A stretch of DNA of 64,000 nt, taken from the NCBI RefSeq assembly GCF_000732605.1, contig NZ_JPME01000025.1, positions 1 through 64,000 of the forward strand, written 5' to 3'. Position numbers and translations under genes: made by a program. This DNA comes from Lacrimispora celerecrescens. Lineage in GTDB: Bacteria > Bacillota > Clostridia > Lachnospirales > Lachnospiraceae. Below the pieces are notes generated by a model. That model was not told where the DNA came from and ran no database searches. It worked only from the letters and a program-made list of their open reading frames with translations. Shown piece after piece: positions 33,177 through 41,275 of the stretch (positions within the stretch are counted from its first letter, which is position 1; each line of letters opens with the position of its first letter).

Positions 33177-35459
33177 TCAGAATAGTTCCTCTTCCTTGAA
33201 CCGTTTAAATAAAGCCTGGGATGTCATTGGTATCTGGTACATGCTCACGCCTGTTGCATTTAAGATGGCATTACGGATTGCCGGAGCCACCGGACAGGCC
33301 GGAGGTTCACCCAAAGACTTAGTTCCAAATGCACTGGTTGGTTCATAATTTTCCACGAATTGGGCCTCCAGATGAGGATGGTCCATGGTAGTAGACAATT
33401 TATAATCCAGCAGATTGTCGTTTAAAGTTTTTCCAGTTTTTGCGTCAATGAGAAGCTGTTCTGAAAGAGCATAGCCGATTCCCATACTCATTCCTCCATG
33501 TACCTGAGCCTCGGCAAGAGCCGGGTTGATCAACTGTCCGCAGTCATGGACATTGATGATATTAACCAATTTCACTTTACACATCGGAATATCCACTTCT
33601 ACCTCGGCAAAGCAGCATCCAAAGGAATAGGCATTGGATTTTATCTGATAAGTACTCTCAGAGGTCAAATGCTCACTGTGAGACAGGCTGTAAAGAGCCT
33701 CCGTGGATAGTTCACCTAAGGTCATAAGCTCTCTTCCATCTGTGGTCCGCACAATCTTTCCATCTTTGATATCCAGGTTAAAGGACGGCATCCGGGTCAG
33801 CTCATAAGCATATTTTAAGATCCTCTCTTTTAATAAGAGTGCCGTCTGCTTTATGGCAAAGCCTCCTACATAGGTCTGTCTTGAGGCATAGGAACCAGTA
33901 CCAAAAGGAGTGATGTCCGTATCCTGGCAGGAAATTACGTGAACCATTTCAAAAGGAATTCCCAGAGTAGCTGCTGTCATCTGGGCAAATGCCGTATCAG
34001 CACCCTGACCGATCTCTGTCTCCGCCAGCTGCACCTGTACCGAACCATCCTGATTGAGAACCATCCGGCAGGACGCGGATTCCAGACTGATGGGCCATAC
34101 CGCTGTGTTATACCAGAATACCGAGCAGCCAACGCCCTTGCGTACAGGGCCGGTCTGGTTTTCGTATTCCTTCCTTTTCCGGTCAAAATCTATATAAGCC
34201 TTTCCCTTTTCCAAACATTGGTTAAAGGTGTCATAATAGTTTTCGTTTTTAGAAAAGCCATCCACATAGCCTACGGGCATCAGATTTTTACGACGGAATT
34301 CCACCGGATCCATGCCGATAGCCAATGCAATGTCATCGGTCTGGCTTTCCACTGGGAACATAGCCTGAGGGATTCCGTAGCCACGCATGGCACCTGCCAC
34401 AGGCATATTGGTGAATACTGTATAAGCATCGCATTCTATATTTTCGCATGGATATAACTGCGGGAAGGCATTCATGCCCTTAGCTGCAATTCCATGTCCG
34501 TGAGAAGCATAGGCTCCCTGATTGGAAAAGCACTCCAGTTTACGTGCGGCAAATGTACCGTCAGGGCGCACCCAGCTGATGATATGGCTGCGGATTGCGT
34601 GTCTTGTACGATTGCTTACAAATGTTTCCTCCCGGGTCACATCAAGCTTGACCAGACGTCCTCCCACGACCTTTGAAAGATAAGCACAAAGAGGCTCATA
34701 CAAAGCATCCTGCTTGTTTCCAAAGCCGCCTCCTATATAAGGTTTGATGATGCGGACGCTTCCCCACGGAATTCCAAGGGCCTGCCCAACGACTCTCCGG
34801 ACGATATGAGGAATCTGGGTAGAAGATACTACAGATATTTTTCCATTTTCCATGCTGGCAAAACAAATATGGTTTTCAATATGGCAGTGCTGAACAACGG
34901 GAGTGTCATACCACTGGTCAACTTTGATCAGCCCTGGTTCTTTAATGGCTTCTTCCAGATTCCCTTTTCTGATGCTGGAATGTCCCAATACGTTACCCGG
35001 GTATTTCTCATGAAGACAGGGAGCTCCATCTGCCATGGCCTCTTGGACGTCAAGAACAAAGGGATATTCCTCGTATTCCACCTTTAAAGCCGCGATTGCC
35101 TGCTTTGCAGCTATTTCATTTTCTGCGATTACCGCTGCCACGTCATCTCCGCAAAAACGAACCCGGTCCGTTAAAAGAAGCCGGTCCGCCACATCCTGAT
35201 GACTAGGATCTGTTGACCATGGATGTCCTGCTGTTGGGAAATAGATCTTAGGTACATCGAAGCAGGTCACTATCTTGACCACTCCCGGAATTTTCTCTGC
35301 TTCTGAGGTATCAATGGAGGTTACAACCCCATTGGCTTTGGTTGAGTGATAAATTTTAGCTACCAAAGCATTTTTCTCACAAAGATCATCGGTGTACTTA
35401 GATCTTCCCGTGACCTTATCAAGTGCGTCGACACGGGTAACACTTTTTCCGATTATCAT
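33177..35459 (-). CDS. xdhA: xanthine dehydrogenase, molybdenum-binding subunit
   Basis: The catalytic subunit, 760 residues, hydroxylates hypoxanthine and xanthine (or runs the reverse reduction). Moco-binding loops are GGGFGNKQD, AMRGYGIPQAM, ETEIGQGADTAFAQM and GTGSYASRQTYVGG; KSLGEPPACPVAPAI near residue 718 holds the catalytic Glu. The Met at 35459 has GGAGGCTTAAAT; an upstream Met at 35567 falls in the structured leader and is rejected. With yqeB, yqeC and selD in the same window, this is likely a labile-selenium hydroxylase, but the sequence alone cannot show selenium on the Mo centre. Confidence 0.94.
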   Translation of the reverse strand: MIIGKSVTRVDALDKVTGRSKYTDDLCEKNALVAKIYHSTKANGVVTSIDTSEAEKIPGVVKIVTCFDVPKIYFPTAGHPWSTDPSHQDVADRLLLTDRVRFCGDDVAAVIAENEIAAKQAIAALKVEYEEYPFVLDVQEAMADGAPCLHEKYPGNVLGHSSIRKGNLEEAIKEPGLIKVDQWYDTPVVQHCHIENHICFASMENGKISVVSSTQIPHIVRRVVGQALGIPWGSVRIIKPYIGGGFGNKQDALYEPLCAYLSKVVGGRLVKLDVTREETFVSNRTRHAIRSHIISWVRPDGTFAARKLECFSNQGAYASHGHGIAAKGMNAFPQLYPCENIECDAYTVFTNMPVAGAMRGYGIPQAMFPVESQTDDIALAIGMDPVEFRRKNLMPVGYVDGFSKNENYYDTFNQCLEKGKAYIDFDRKRKEYENQTGPVRKGVGCSVFWYNTAVWPISLESASCRMVLNQDGSVQVQLAETEIGQGADTAFAQMTAATLGIPFEMVHVISCQDTDITPFGTGSYASRQTYVGGFAIKQTALLLKERILKYAYELTRMPSFNLDIKDGKIVRTTDGRELMTLGELSTEALYSLSHSEHLTSESTYQIKSNAYSFGCCFAEVEVDIPMCKVKLVNIINVHDCGQLINPALAEAQVHGGMSMGIGYALSEQLLIDAKTGKTLNDNLLDYKLSTTMDHPHLEAQFVENYEPTSAFGTKSLGEPPACPVAPAIRNAILNATGVSMYQIPMTSQALFKRFKEEELF

Positions 35460-35482
35460 ATTTAAGCCTCCTATTTTTGATT

Positions 35483-35635
35483 CTGATGAGTAAACAGTTT
35501 TTCGGTCTTCCCTTATGATAAAGACTGACGGGGACGAGACTTTTTCAAAGCGCAAAACGCTTATCAAAGTGATGTCGCCGCCAGTCCCTGTATATTTTGA
35601 CCGGTTATTAAGATTTTATTAAACTGTTTTATCAG
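35483..35635 (-). ncRNA. long nested stem-loop leader before xdhA
   Basis: Five nested helices can form on the minus-strand RNA: CTGAT/ATCAG (35631-35635 with 35483-35487), AAACAGTTT/AAACTGTTT (35621-35629 with 35492-35500), CGGTC/GACCG (35599-35603 with 35503-35507), GACTGGCGGCGAC/GTCCCCGTCAGTC (35574-35586 with 35523-35535; one mismatch, one G.U) and AAGCG/CGCTT (35548-35562). It fills almost the whole gap between the permease stop and the xdhA ribosome site. It may be a regulatory RNA, a processing site or a palindromic mobile element. Confidence 0.55.
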
Positions 35636-35647
35636 TTGTTTTTTTAT

Positions 35648-37042
35648 TTATATTAATATATATTTTAGGACAAATAATACTGCTAAAACATACATAAGGG
35701 TACTGATTTTCTTTTCTTTTGCTCTGCCTGTTAATACATTAATAACGACATAAGAGATAACTCCCATGGAGATTCCCTCGGAAATGCTGTACATAAAAGG
35801 CATAGCAATAATTGCGATATAGCATGGAATTGCCTCTGTGAAATCTGCAAAATCAACCTTGGTAACGGAAGTCAGCATTAAGAACCCTACCACTACCAAA
35901 GCCGGAGCCGTAGCAAAGGACGGAATGGCTAAGAAAATCGGGGATAAGAACAGGGATAAGCCAAACAAGATGGCTGCAACCACTGCTGTTAATCCGGTTC
36001 TGCCGCCTTCTGCAACACCGGCAGCACTTTCTACAAAGGTGGTGGTGGTGGAGGTACCGAATATCGCACCTGCAGTCGTACCAACGGCATCTGCCATTAA
36101 TGCGCCTTTAATTCGGGGAAGTTTTCCTTCCTTATCCAGCATATCCGCCTTGGAAGCTACACCGATTAAGGTTCCCAGTGTATCAAATACGTCAACAAAC
36201 AGGAATGCAAACATTACTACCAGGAAATCAAGGGATAGGATTTTGGAGAAATCCAGCTTGAAAAATGTCGGGGACATATCCGGAATCCCAAAACCTGCTG
36301 AAAAGTTAGGGAACACACTGAACATTCCCAGCTCAGGATTCGGTGTATATAAACCGACGGCCTGGCAGATCATACCCAGAACCCATGTAATAATAATTCC
36401 CCACAAAATGTTGCCCTTTACATTTTTTACTACCAGCACGGCCGTAATCAGAATACCGATAATCGCTAGTAACACTGTAATACCAACGGTATGGAAAGAA
36501 CCATCCGACAGAGACCCTTTGAAGGAATACATTGTTACGAGAGTTGCTCCATCCACAACGATCTTTGCATTCTGCAGTCCGATGAATGCGATAAACAAAC
36601 CAATACCAACGGATACAGCGTGTTTTAAATTCATTGGAATCGCGTTAAAAATCGCCTCTCGTACATTCGTCAGTGAAAGAATGATGAAAATAATACCTTC
36701 AACGAATACGGCAGTCAAAGCAATCTCCCATGTATAGCCCATGTTAAGGACTACGGTATATGCGAAATACGCATTAAGTCCCATACCTGGCGCCAGTACG
36801 AAGGGATAGTTTGCAAGCCCTGCCATTAAAAGGGTGGCAAACAGAGATGCAAGTGCAGTAGCCGTAAATACAGCTCCGCTGTCCATTCCCGCGGCACTTA
36901 AGATGCTTGGGTTAACTGCCAGAATATAAGCCATGGTCATAAATGTGGTGATACCGGCTACGATCTCGGTCCTTGCATCTGTGTGATTCTCAGATAAGTG
37001 AAATACCCGTTCTAAGAGTCCTCCGCTTTTTTGTGTTTCCAT
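35648..37042 (-). CDS. AzgA/PbuG-type guanine/hypoxanthine permease
   Basis: A 464-residue polytopic transporter of the AzgA branch of NCS2 permeases. Typical segments are TTFMTMAYILAVNPSILSAAGMD near the start, NYPFVLAPGMGLNAYFAYTVV, LKHAVSVGIGLFIAFIGLQNAKIVV, and GTSTTTTFVESAAGVAEGGRTGLTAV around residue 330. Family members carry adenine, guanine or hypoxanthine by proton symport. Its position between guaD and xdhA, under a guanine riboswitch, points to guanine/hypoxanthine. Start after AAGGAGGTAAAGT, 80 bp past guaD. Confidence 0.92.
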   Translation of the reverse strand: METQKSGGLLERVFHLSENHTDARTEIVAGITTFMTMAYILAVNPSILSAAGMDSGAVFTATALASLFATLLMAGLANYPFVLAPGMGLNAYFAYTVVLNMGYTWEIALTAVFVEGIIFIILSLTNVREAIFNAIPMNLKHAVSVGIGLFIAFIGLQNAKIVVDGATLVTMYSFKGSLSDGSFHTVGITVLLAIIGILITAVLVVKNVKGNILWGIIITWVLGMICQAVGLYTPNPELGMFSVFPNFSAGFGIPDMSPTFFKLDFSKILSLDFLVVMFAFLFVDVFDTLGTLIGVASKADMLDKEGKLPRIKGALMADAVGTTAGAIFGTSTTTTFVESAAGVAEGGRTGLTAVVAAILFGLSLFLSPIFLAIPSFATAPALVVVGFLMLTSVTKVDFADFTEAIPCYIAIIAMPFMYSISEGISMGVISYVVINVLTGRAKEKKISTLMYVLAVLFVLKYILI

Positions 37043-37122
37043 ACTTTACCTCCTTGTTAGTTAGAATATTTTCTTTGCTGTATTAAGATCTGCCCCATGC
37101 AGTTCTTTTTTAATAAATAAAG

Positions 37123-38403
37123 CTAAAAAATTCTACTTCCCCCCGTATATTTCCCCTTTAAATGCCTGTCATCGGACAGATAGATGAATCGTTCCAGTCT
37201 CTCCCTTAAGTTAAGGACCTGAGGATGAGGCAAACCACTGTCATCCAGAATCAATGCGTCAAATTCATAGCCTTCCAGGAAGCTTCCCACCTTTCCAAAG
37301 AAAGAGCCTCCGCCTAAGGTACCTAAATAAAATGCCTCTTCTACAGTTAATGGCTTTAAGCTTTCATCTTTTAGCCTCCATCTAAGCTTTGACACCTGAA
37401 TGGCATCTGCCATAGCGCGGAAAATGGATTCTCCGCTTCCTCCTGCCACGTCAGTTCCAAGCCCTACATTCAACTCATGGTCCAGATAAGTTCTGACCGG
37501 AGCGATCCCGGAAGATAAGTTGGTATTAGACTGTGGACAATGAGCGATATAAACCCCTCGCTCTTTTATTAATTCAATTTCCTCTTCGGAAGAAGAAACA
37601 CAATGAGCCATAACGGTCTTCCCGTTTCCTCCGAATAAGCCGAATTGATCATAAGCATCTCCGTAAAATTCAGAAGTCGGGCAAAGTTCTTTTACCCATG
37701 CGACCTCCCCCTGGTTCTCCGACAAATGGGACTGAACCGGGAGTCCGTGCTCCTTCTGCAGCCTTCCCAACCGTTCCATCAGATCATCGGTACAAGACGG
37801 AATAAACCGTGGTGTAAGGATAGGCTTTACGTTTTCATATTTGGATCCTATTTCTTCAAGCCAGCGGAGAGTTTCCTGCTCCGACTCTTCTGCTCCCTGT
37901 TCCCGTAAGTAATCCGGTGAATTCCGATCCATATTGACTTTACCAATCATGGTCTTTAAACCGGTTTCCTCCATCAGGTCCATTAAAAGCTCTGTGGCCG
38001 GCCTGTGGATCGTTCCAAAGATACAGGCCCTTGTAGTCGCGCTTTTTTTCATGGATTCTGCAAAAATTCCATAAGCTTTTTTTGCATATTCCAGATCGGC
38101 ATACTTGGCCTCCTCCGGAAATGTATTGGTGTTCAGCCAGTCCAAAAGCTCTAAATCCATTCCAAGACCCCGAAAAGCAAACTGGGGCGCATGAATATGA
38201 AGATCCACAAGTCCGGGTACAATGAGCATATCTCCCCAGTCCTCCAAAGGATAATCTGTAAACTGCACAGGAAGTTCTTTATAAACTCCTGCCGACTTCC
38301 CATCCTGACAGACCAAGTACCCCTGCTCCACCGTCTTTAACGAGCGGACATCTTCACTGTAACAAATGTTTCCCTTCAAAACAAAATTTTTACCACCAGT
38401 CAT
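37123..38403 (-). CDS. guaD: guanine deaminase
   Basis: GuaD hydrolyses guanine to xanthine and ammonia. The 426-residue amidohydrolase shows the guanine-deaminase signature PGLVDLHIHAPQFAFRG (about 63-79), then QSHLSENQGEV, MAHCVSSS, AHCPQSNTNLSSGIAPVR and GLGTDVAGGSG, which supply the zinc ligands and catalytic residues. It starts after GGAGGTTCT and is first in the operon guaD-permease-xdhABC. A guanine-class riboswitch lies about 170 bp upstream of its start, a direct link between substrate and gene. Confidence 0.94.
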   Translation of the reverse strand: MTGGKNFVLKGNICYSEDVRSLKTVEQGYLVCQDGKSAGVYKELPVQFTDYPLEDWGDMLIVPGLVDLHIHAPQFAFRGLGMDLELLDWLNTNTFPEEAKYADLEYAKKAYGIFAESMKKSATTRACIFGTIHRPATELLMDLMEETGLKTMIGKVNMDRNSPDYLREQGAEESEQETLRWLEEIGSKYENVKPILTPRFIPSCTDDLMERLGRLQKEHGLPVQSHLSENQGEVAWVKELCPTSEFYGDAYDQFGLFGGNGKTVMAHCVSSSEEEIELIKERGVYIAHCPQSNTNLSSGIAPVRTYLDHELNVGLGTDVAGGSGESIFRAMADAIQVSKLRWRLKDESLKPLTVEEAFYLGTLGGGSFFGKVGSFLEGYEFDALILDDSGLPHPQVLNLRERLERFIYLSDDRHLKGKYTGGSRIF

Positions 38404-38488
38404 AGAACCTCCTATTCCGTACCAGAAAAATCAAAAATGAGGCAGCCAAAATTGCGGCGTTCCATACATTCTGAAATTTTTACGCAAT

Positions 38489-38500
38489 AAAAAACTACCG
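38489..38500 (-). promoter_or_regulatory. candidate expression platform of the guanine riboswitch
   Basis: On the minus strand CGGTAGTTTTTT is exactly complementary over eight bases to AACTACCG of the aptamer P3 stem (38588-38595) and runs into Ts. Pairing would destroy the aptamer and form a terminator, so ligand binding would keep transcription on. CACGC/GCGTG (38562-38566 with 38518-38522) shortens the loop. A small AAGC/GCTT hairpin with six Ts (about 38541-38555) is an alternative stop. Confidence 0.4.
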
Positions 38501-38569
38501 CTATTTCCATTTGTTCACACGCGCATAATAAAAACACAACAAAAAAGCCGGGCTTATTGTGGCGTGGAA

Positions 38570-38632
38570 ACTTATAGGCAACTATTACGGTAGTTGGTAG
38601 AGACGCTCAACCAATTATGAGCATATATAAGT
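38570..38632 (-). ncRNA. purine riboswitch, guanine class
   Basis: Read on the minus strand, P1 is ACTTATA/TATAAGT (38626-38632 with 38570-38576), P2 GCTCA/TGAGC, the J2/3 core is TCTCTACC (UNUCUACC consensus), and P3 AACTA/TAGTT carries loop CCGTAA; the L2 loop TAATTGG supplies the two G bases that dock with CC of L3. The specificity base before TAT in J3/1 is C, as in guanine/hypoxanthine aptamers, not U as in adenine ones. It lies between the promoter at 38680-38709 and guaD. Confidence 0.9.
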
Positions 38633-38679
38633 TCCTTTGAATACTGATACTAAAAAATCCTGTAATTTGTGACAGGTAG

Positions 38680-38709
38680 ACTATATCATATTGTACAACT
38701 ATTTGTCAA
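38680..38709 (-). promoter_or_regulatory. sigma-A-type promoter of the guaD operon
   Basis: TTGACA (38704-38709) and TATAGT (38680-38685) on the minus strand are 18 bp apart, about 50 bp before the riboswitch aptamer. The 521-bp gap 38404-38924 holds this promoter, the riboswitch, an ATAG-N7-CTAT sequence at 38790-38804 and the terminator region of the DUF3343 gene. Confidence 0.75.
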
Positions 38710-38789
38710 TACTCATTTTATTTTTGTACATTATTTATAATTTAGTAGTATTCTTTCCAACCAAACCAATAATTGTCGGTAAATAATTC

Positions 38790-38804
38790 ATAGATTTTTT
38801 CTAT
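38790..38804. promoter_or_regulatory. weak third copy of the ATAG-N7-CTAT operator core
   Basis: ATAGATTTTTTCTAT differs by one base from the core at 42397-42411 before selD. It lies about 80 bp upstream of the guaD -35 box. In AT-rich DNA this could be chance, and the flanks do not match the two longer copies. Confidence 0.3.
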
Positions 38805-38832
38805 AAATAAAGTTTCATGCCGCATATTTAAA

Positions 38833-38885
38833 AAAAGAGAGTCATAAAGAAGCAACCGCAGCCCTTCCCCTCTGACCCTTTTTTC
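38833..38885 (-). terminator. probable terminator of the selenium operon
   Basis: On the minus strand GGGTCA and inner GAAG segments can pair with CTTC and TGACTC (one G.U), and the stem ends in CTTTTTTT. It lies 40 bp after the DUF3343 stop. Confidence 0.5.
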
Positions 38886-38924
38886 TTGAATCCGTTAAAC
38901 TTTTCACATATTCCATGGAAATGT

Positions 38925-39161
38925 TTAGATCAAATATTCTCCAAACTTATCCCAATGGAGTCCCCTCGCCTCCATCCATTGACCGATATTTCCATCCCAG
39001 TCCGTTGGCATAGCCCAGGAAAGACCGCAGCCGGAAGAAATCTGTCTGGGAACCGGAATGAGTCGTCCCGGTATCCCCTCTTTCTGACATTGGGTCTCCA
39101 TGGCAATGGCCTCCGCCGTTGTACGGAAGGTAATCACAATTTTTTGTTCTTTTTTTCTCAT
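38925..39161 (-). CDS. DUF3343 putative Se/S carrier-like protein
   Basis: A 78-residue protein of the DUF3343 family, considered sulfur/selenium carrier-like. It shows KIVITFRTTAEAIAMETQCQ, then VPRQISSGCGLSWAMP, whose SSGCGLSW segment holds the conserved cysteine expected to carry the chalcogen. Members sit next to selD, yedF or cysteine desulfurases in selenium-using anaerobes, as here at the end of selD-desulfurase-LysR. It would pass selenium from the desulfurase to SelD or to the Mo cofactor (inferred). A weak AGGT lies 9 bp before the start. Confidence 0.82.
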   Translation of the reverse strand: MRKKEQKIVITFRTTAEAIAMETQCQKEGIPGRLIPVPRQISSGCGLSWAMPTDWDGNIGQWMEARGLHWDKFGEYLI

Positions 39162-39227
39162 AATCTTTTACCTGCGTTGTATTAATAATACCAATTTCAT
39201 AGGTTATTCCGATCCTATAGGAAGATT

Positions 39228-40133
39228 CTATAAATACGCATACAGTTCCCGGACAAAACGTATGAATAATCTGGCTGCCTTACCGGGCTTGTGATTTTTA
39301 CTCCATACCATATACAATTTTCGGTAAACTTCCTGGTCTCCCAGTGAAAAACGAAGGAGGGAGCCCTGCTCTACATAATCATTCACAGCTGCTCCTGATA
39401 TGATGGAAATACCCATTGCCGCTTCCACAGACTTTTTAATGGTTTCCTGATTGCTGATGGTTGCCACAATTTCCAGACGGTTTAAATCGACTCCCATATC
39501 CTGCAAATAGCGTTCCGCTTCTTTTCTCGTGCCGGAGCCTTCTTCCCTGACGATCCACCTCTCCTCATAAAGCTGCTCTATGGGAAACCCAGTTTTATCA
39601 TATTGGCGGTATTGGTCATTATTGGGGGTAATAATCACCAGACGGTCATGATAAAAAGGTTCAAATACGCAGGTAGGATCGGAGCCTGTGGTTCCTGTAA
39701 AACCAATTTCTACCAGCCCATCCTGAACCATCCGAACCACTTCCATGCTGTCCGCTTCCCTTAACTCCAATTGATTTCCGGGATAGGTTCTGGAAAACAG
39801 GGAAAGAATCTGAGGCAGAATATACTGACCGGGCACTGTGGAAGCACCCACGATGATTTTATTGGCTGTTTTAGAATCCTTCTGAGTGAAATCCCTGAGA
39901 ATATTTTTTTCCAGCTGCAGCATCCGCCTTGCATTGTCATAAAGCAGCTCTCCCTCACGGGACAGCTCCACATCCTTAGTCGTGCGGACAAACAGCCGGA
40001 CTCCCAATTCCTTTTCCAATGAGCTGATATGGGCGCTTACCGTAGGCTGAGTCAAATACAGTTTCTTGGCAGCCGCAGAAAAGCTTTTTCCTTCCGCTAC
40101 ACATACAAACGCTTCCAATTGTTTTAAATTCAT
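39228..40133 (-). CDS. selenium-metabolism-associated LysR regulator
   Basis: A 301-residue LysR-type regulator: N-terminal helix-turn-helix MNLKQLEAFVCVAEGKSFSAAAKKLYLTQPTVSAHISSLEKELGVRLF, then a periplasmic-binding-protein-like effector domain (KIIVGASTVPGQYILPQIL and VQDGLVEIGFTGT). Regulators of this subgroup are linked with selenium genes in clostridia. Its ATG overlaps the repaired stop of the cysteine desulfurase gene as ATGA, showing operon coupling. It is the obvious candidate to bind the ATAG-N7-CTAT sequence before selD and its twin at 4586. The effector is unknown. Confidence 0.87.
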   Translation of the reverse strand: MNLKQLEAFVCVAEGKSFSAAAKKLYLTQPTVSAHISSLEKELGVRLFVRTTKDVELSREGELLYDNARRMLQLEKNILRDFTQKDSKTANKIIVGASTVPGQYILPQILSLFSRTYPGNQLELREADSMEVVRMVQDGLVEIGFTGTTGSDPTCVFEPFYHDRLVIITPNNDQYRQYDKTGFPIEQLYEERWIVREEGSGTRKEAERYLQDMGVDLNRLEIVATISNQETIKKSVEAAMGISIISGAAVNDYVEQGSLLRFSLGDQEVYRKLYMVWSKNHKPGKAARLFIRFVRELYAYL

Positions 40134-41271
40134 AGGCTCAGTTCCCTCACAGCACGAATGGCTTCGTCAATCTCTTCTTCCTTATTATAATGGGACATGG
40201 AAAAACGCACGGCCCCCTGCTCCACTGTCCCAAGAGCCTGATGCATAAGAGGAGCACAGTGGCTCCCGCCCTGGTATAGATTCCATAGGAACAGGCAAGC
40301 TCGTCAGCCACTTCTCCGGAATCGTAATCCCCAATGTTAAGAGCCACCACCGGGGCACGGAAAAGAAGGGCTTTTTCTGAAAAGTCCCCATATACTTTAA
40401 CGCCAGGGATATCCGTTACCCCTTCATAGAACCGTCTCATAAGAAGAAGCTCCCTCTCCCGAATGGTTTCAATTCCGGTTTCTTTAAGATACAAAAGGGC
40501 TGCATGAAGACCTGCAATCCCGTGTCCGTTTAAGGTTCCCGCTTCCAAGACCTCCGGCATCTCCTCCGGCTGGGTCTTTAAATAGCTTTTCACTCCGCTG
40601 CCTCCTACCATATAAGGACGTATGGAAACACCCTCACGGACACAGATTCCTCCTGTCCCCTGAGGTCCCAAAAGTCCTTTATGCCCGGTAAAGCACAGCA
40701 CGTGGATTCCCGTTTTCTCCATATCGATGTCAAACACTCCGGCTGTCTGGGAAGCATCCACCACCAGGAGAAGTCCATTTCTTTTACAGATGTTCCCAAT
40801 GAGCTCTAAGTCGTTTATATTTCCAGTTAAGTTGGAAGCATGGGTACAGACCACTGCCTTTGTATTTTGTTTTACTGACTTCTCGATGTCCTCACACCGG
40901 ATCCTCCCCTTTAGATCTGCGGGAAGGATGGTAAGCTCTGCCCCCTGCTCTTCCATGCGGTACAAAGGACGAAGCACGGAATTGTGCTCCATCATGGTGG
41001 TGATCACATGATCACCCGGTTTAAAAAGGCCCTGGATGGCCATGTTTAAGCTGGCTGTGGAATTGGCTGTAAAGGCCACCCGGGAAGGATCTCCTGCATG
41101 AAAAAGCTCTGCAATGAGCCTTCGGGTATCGAAAATCAAGCGGGAGGCATCGAGAGACGCCCCATGAGCTCCCCGGCCGGAATTTCCAAAGGAACGCATG
41201 GCGTCAGTCACCGCCTGTATCACTTCCTCCGGCTTCCGGCAGGAGGTTGCCGCATTATCCAGATAGATCAT
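40130..41271 (-). CDS. cysteine desulfurase (class V aminotransferase), frameshifted near 40262
   Basis: A PLP enzyme that takes sulfur or selenium from cysteine or selenocysteine. MIYLDNAATSCRKPEEV opens the fold, THASNLTGN and VVDASQTAGVFDI follow, and CFTGHKGLLGPQGTGG holds the PLP lysine. In the frame as read, the end is abnormal (GATVLLLCIRLLG) and stops at 40147. Moving by one base at 40260-40263 restores HCAPLMHQALGTVEQGAVRFSMSHYNKEEEIDEAI, the family's catalytic-cysteine region, ending at 40130 with an ATGA overlap to the LysR start. One base is therefore missing, by true mutation or sequence error. Intact length would be 380 residues. Confidence 0.85.
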
Positions 41272-41275
41272 GGCC

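Noticed and set aside
35838-36737. 299-codon plus-strand ORF
   Set aside because: Antisense to the AzgA-type permease; its Thr/Pro/Ala-rich translation reflects the reverse of a membrane-protein codon pattern.
38653-38676. Hairpin CCTGT/ACAGG followed by a T-run upstream of the guanine aptamer, like an early terminator
   Set aside because: The left arm lies at or before the expected start site of the TTGACA/TATAGT promoter, so the full hairpin would not be transcribed; the stem is only 5 bp.
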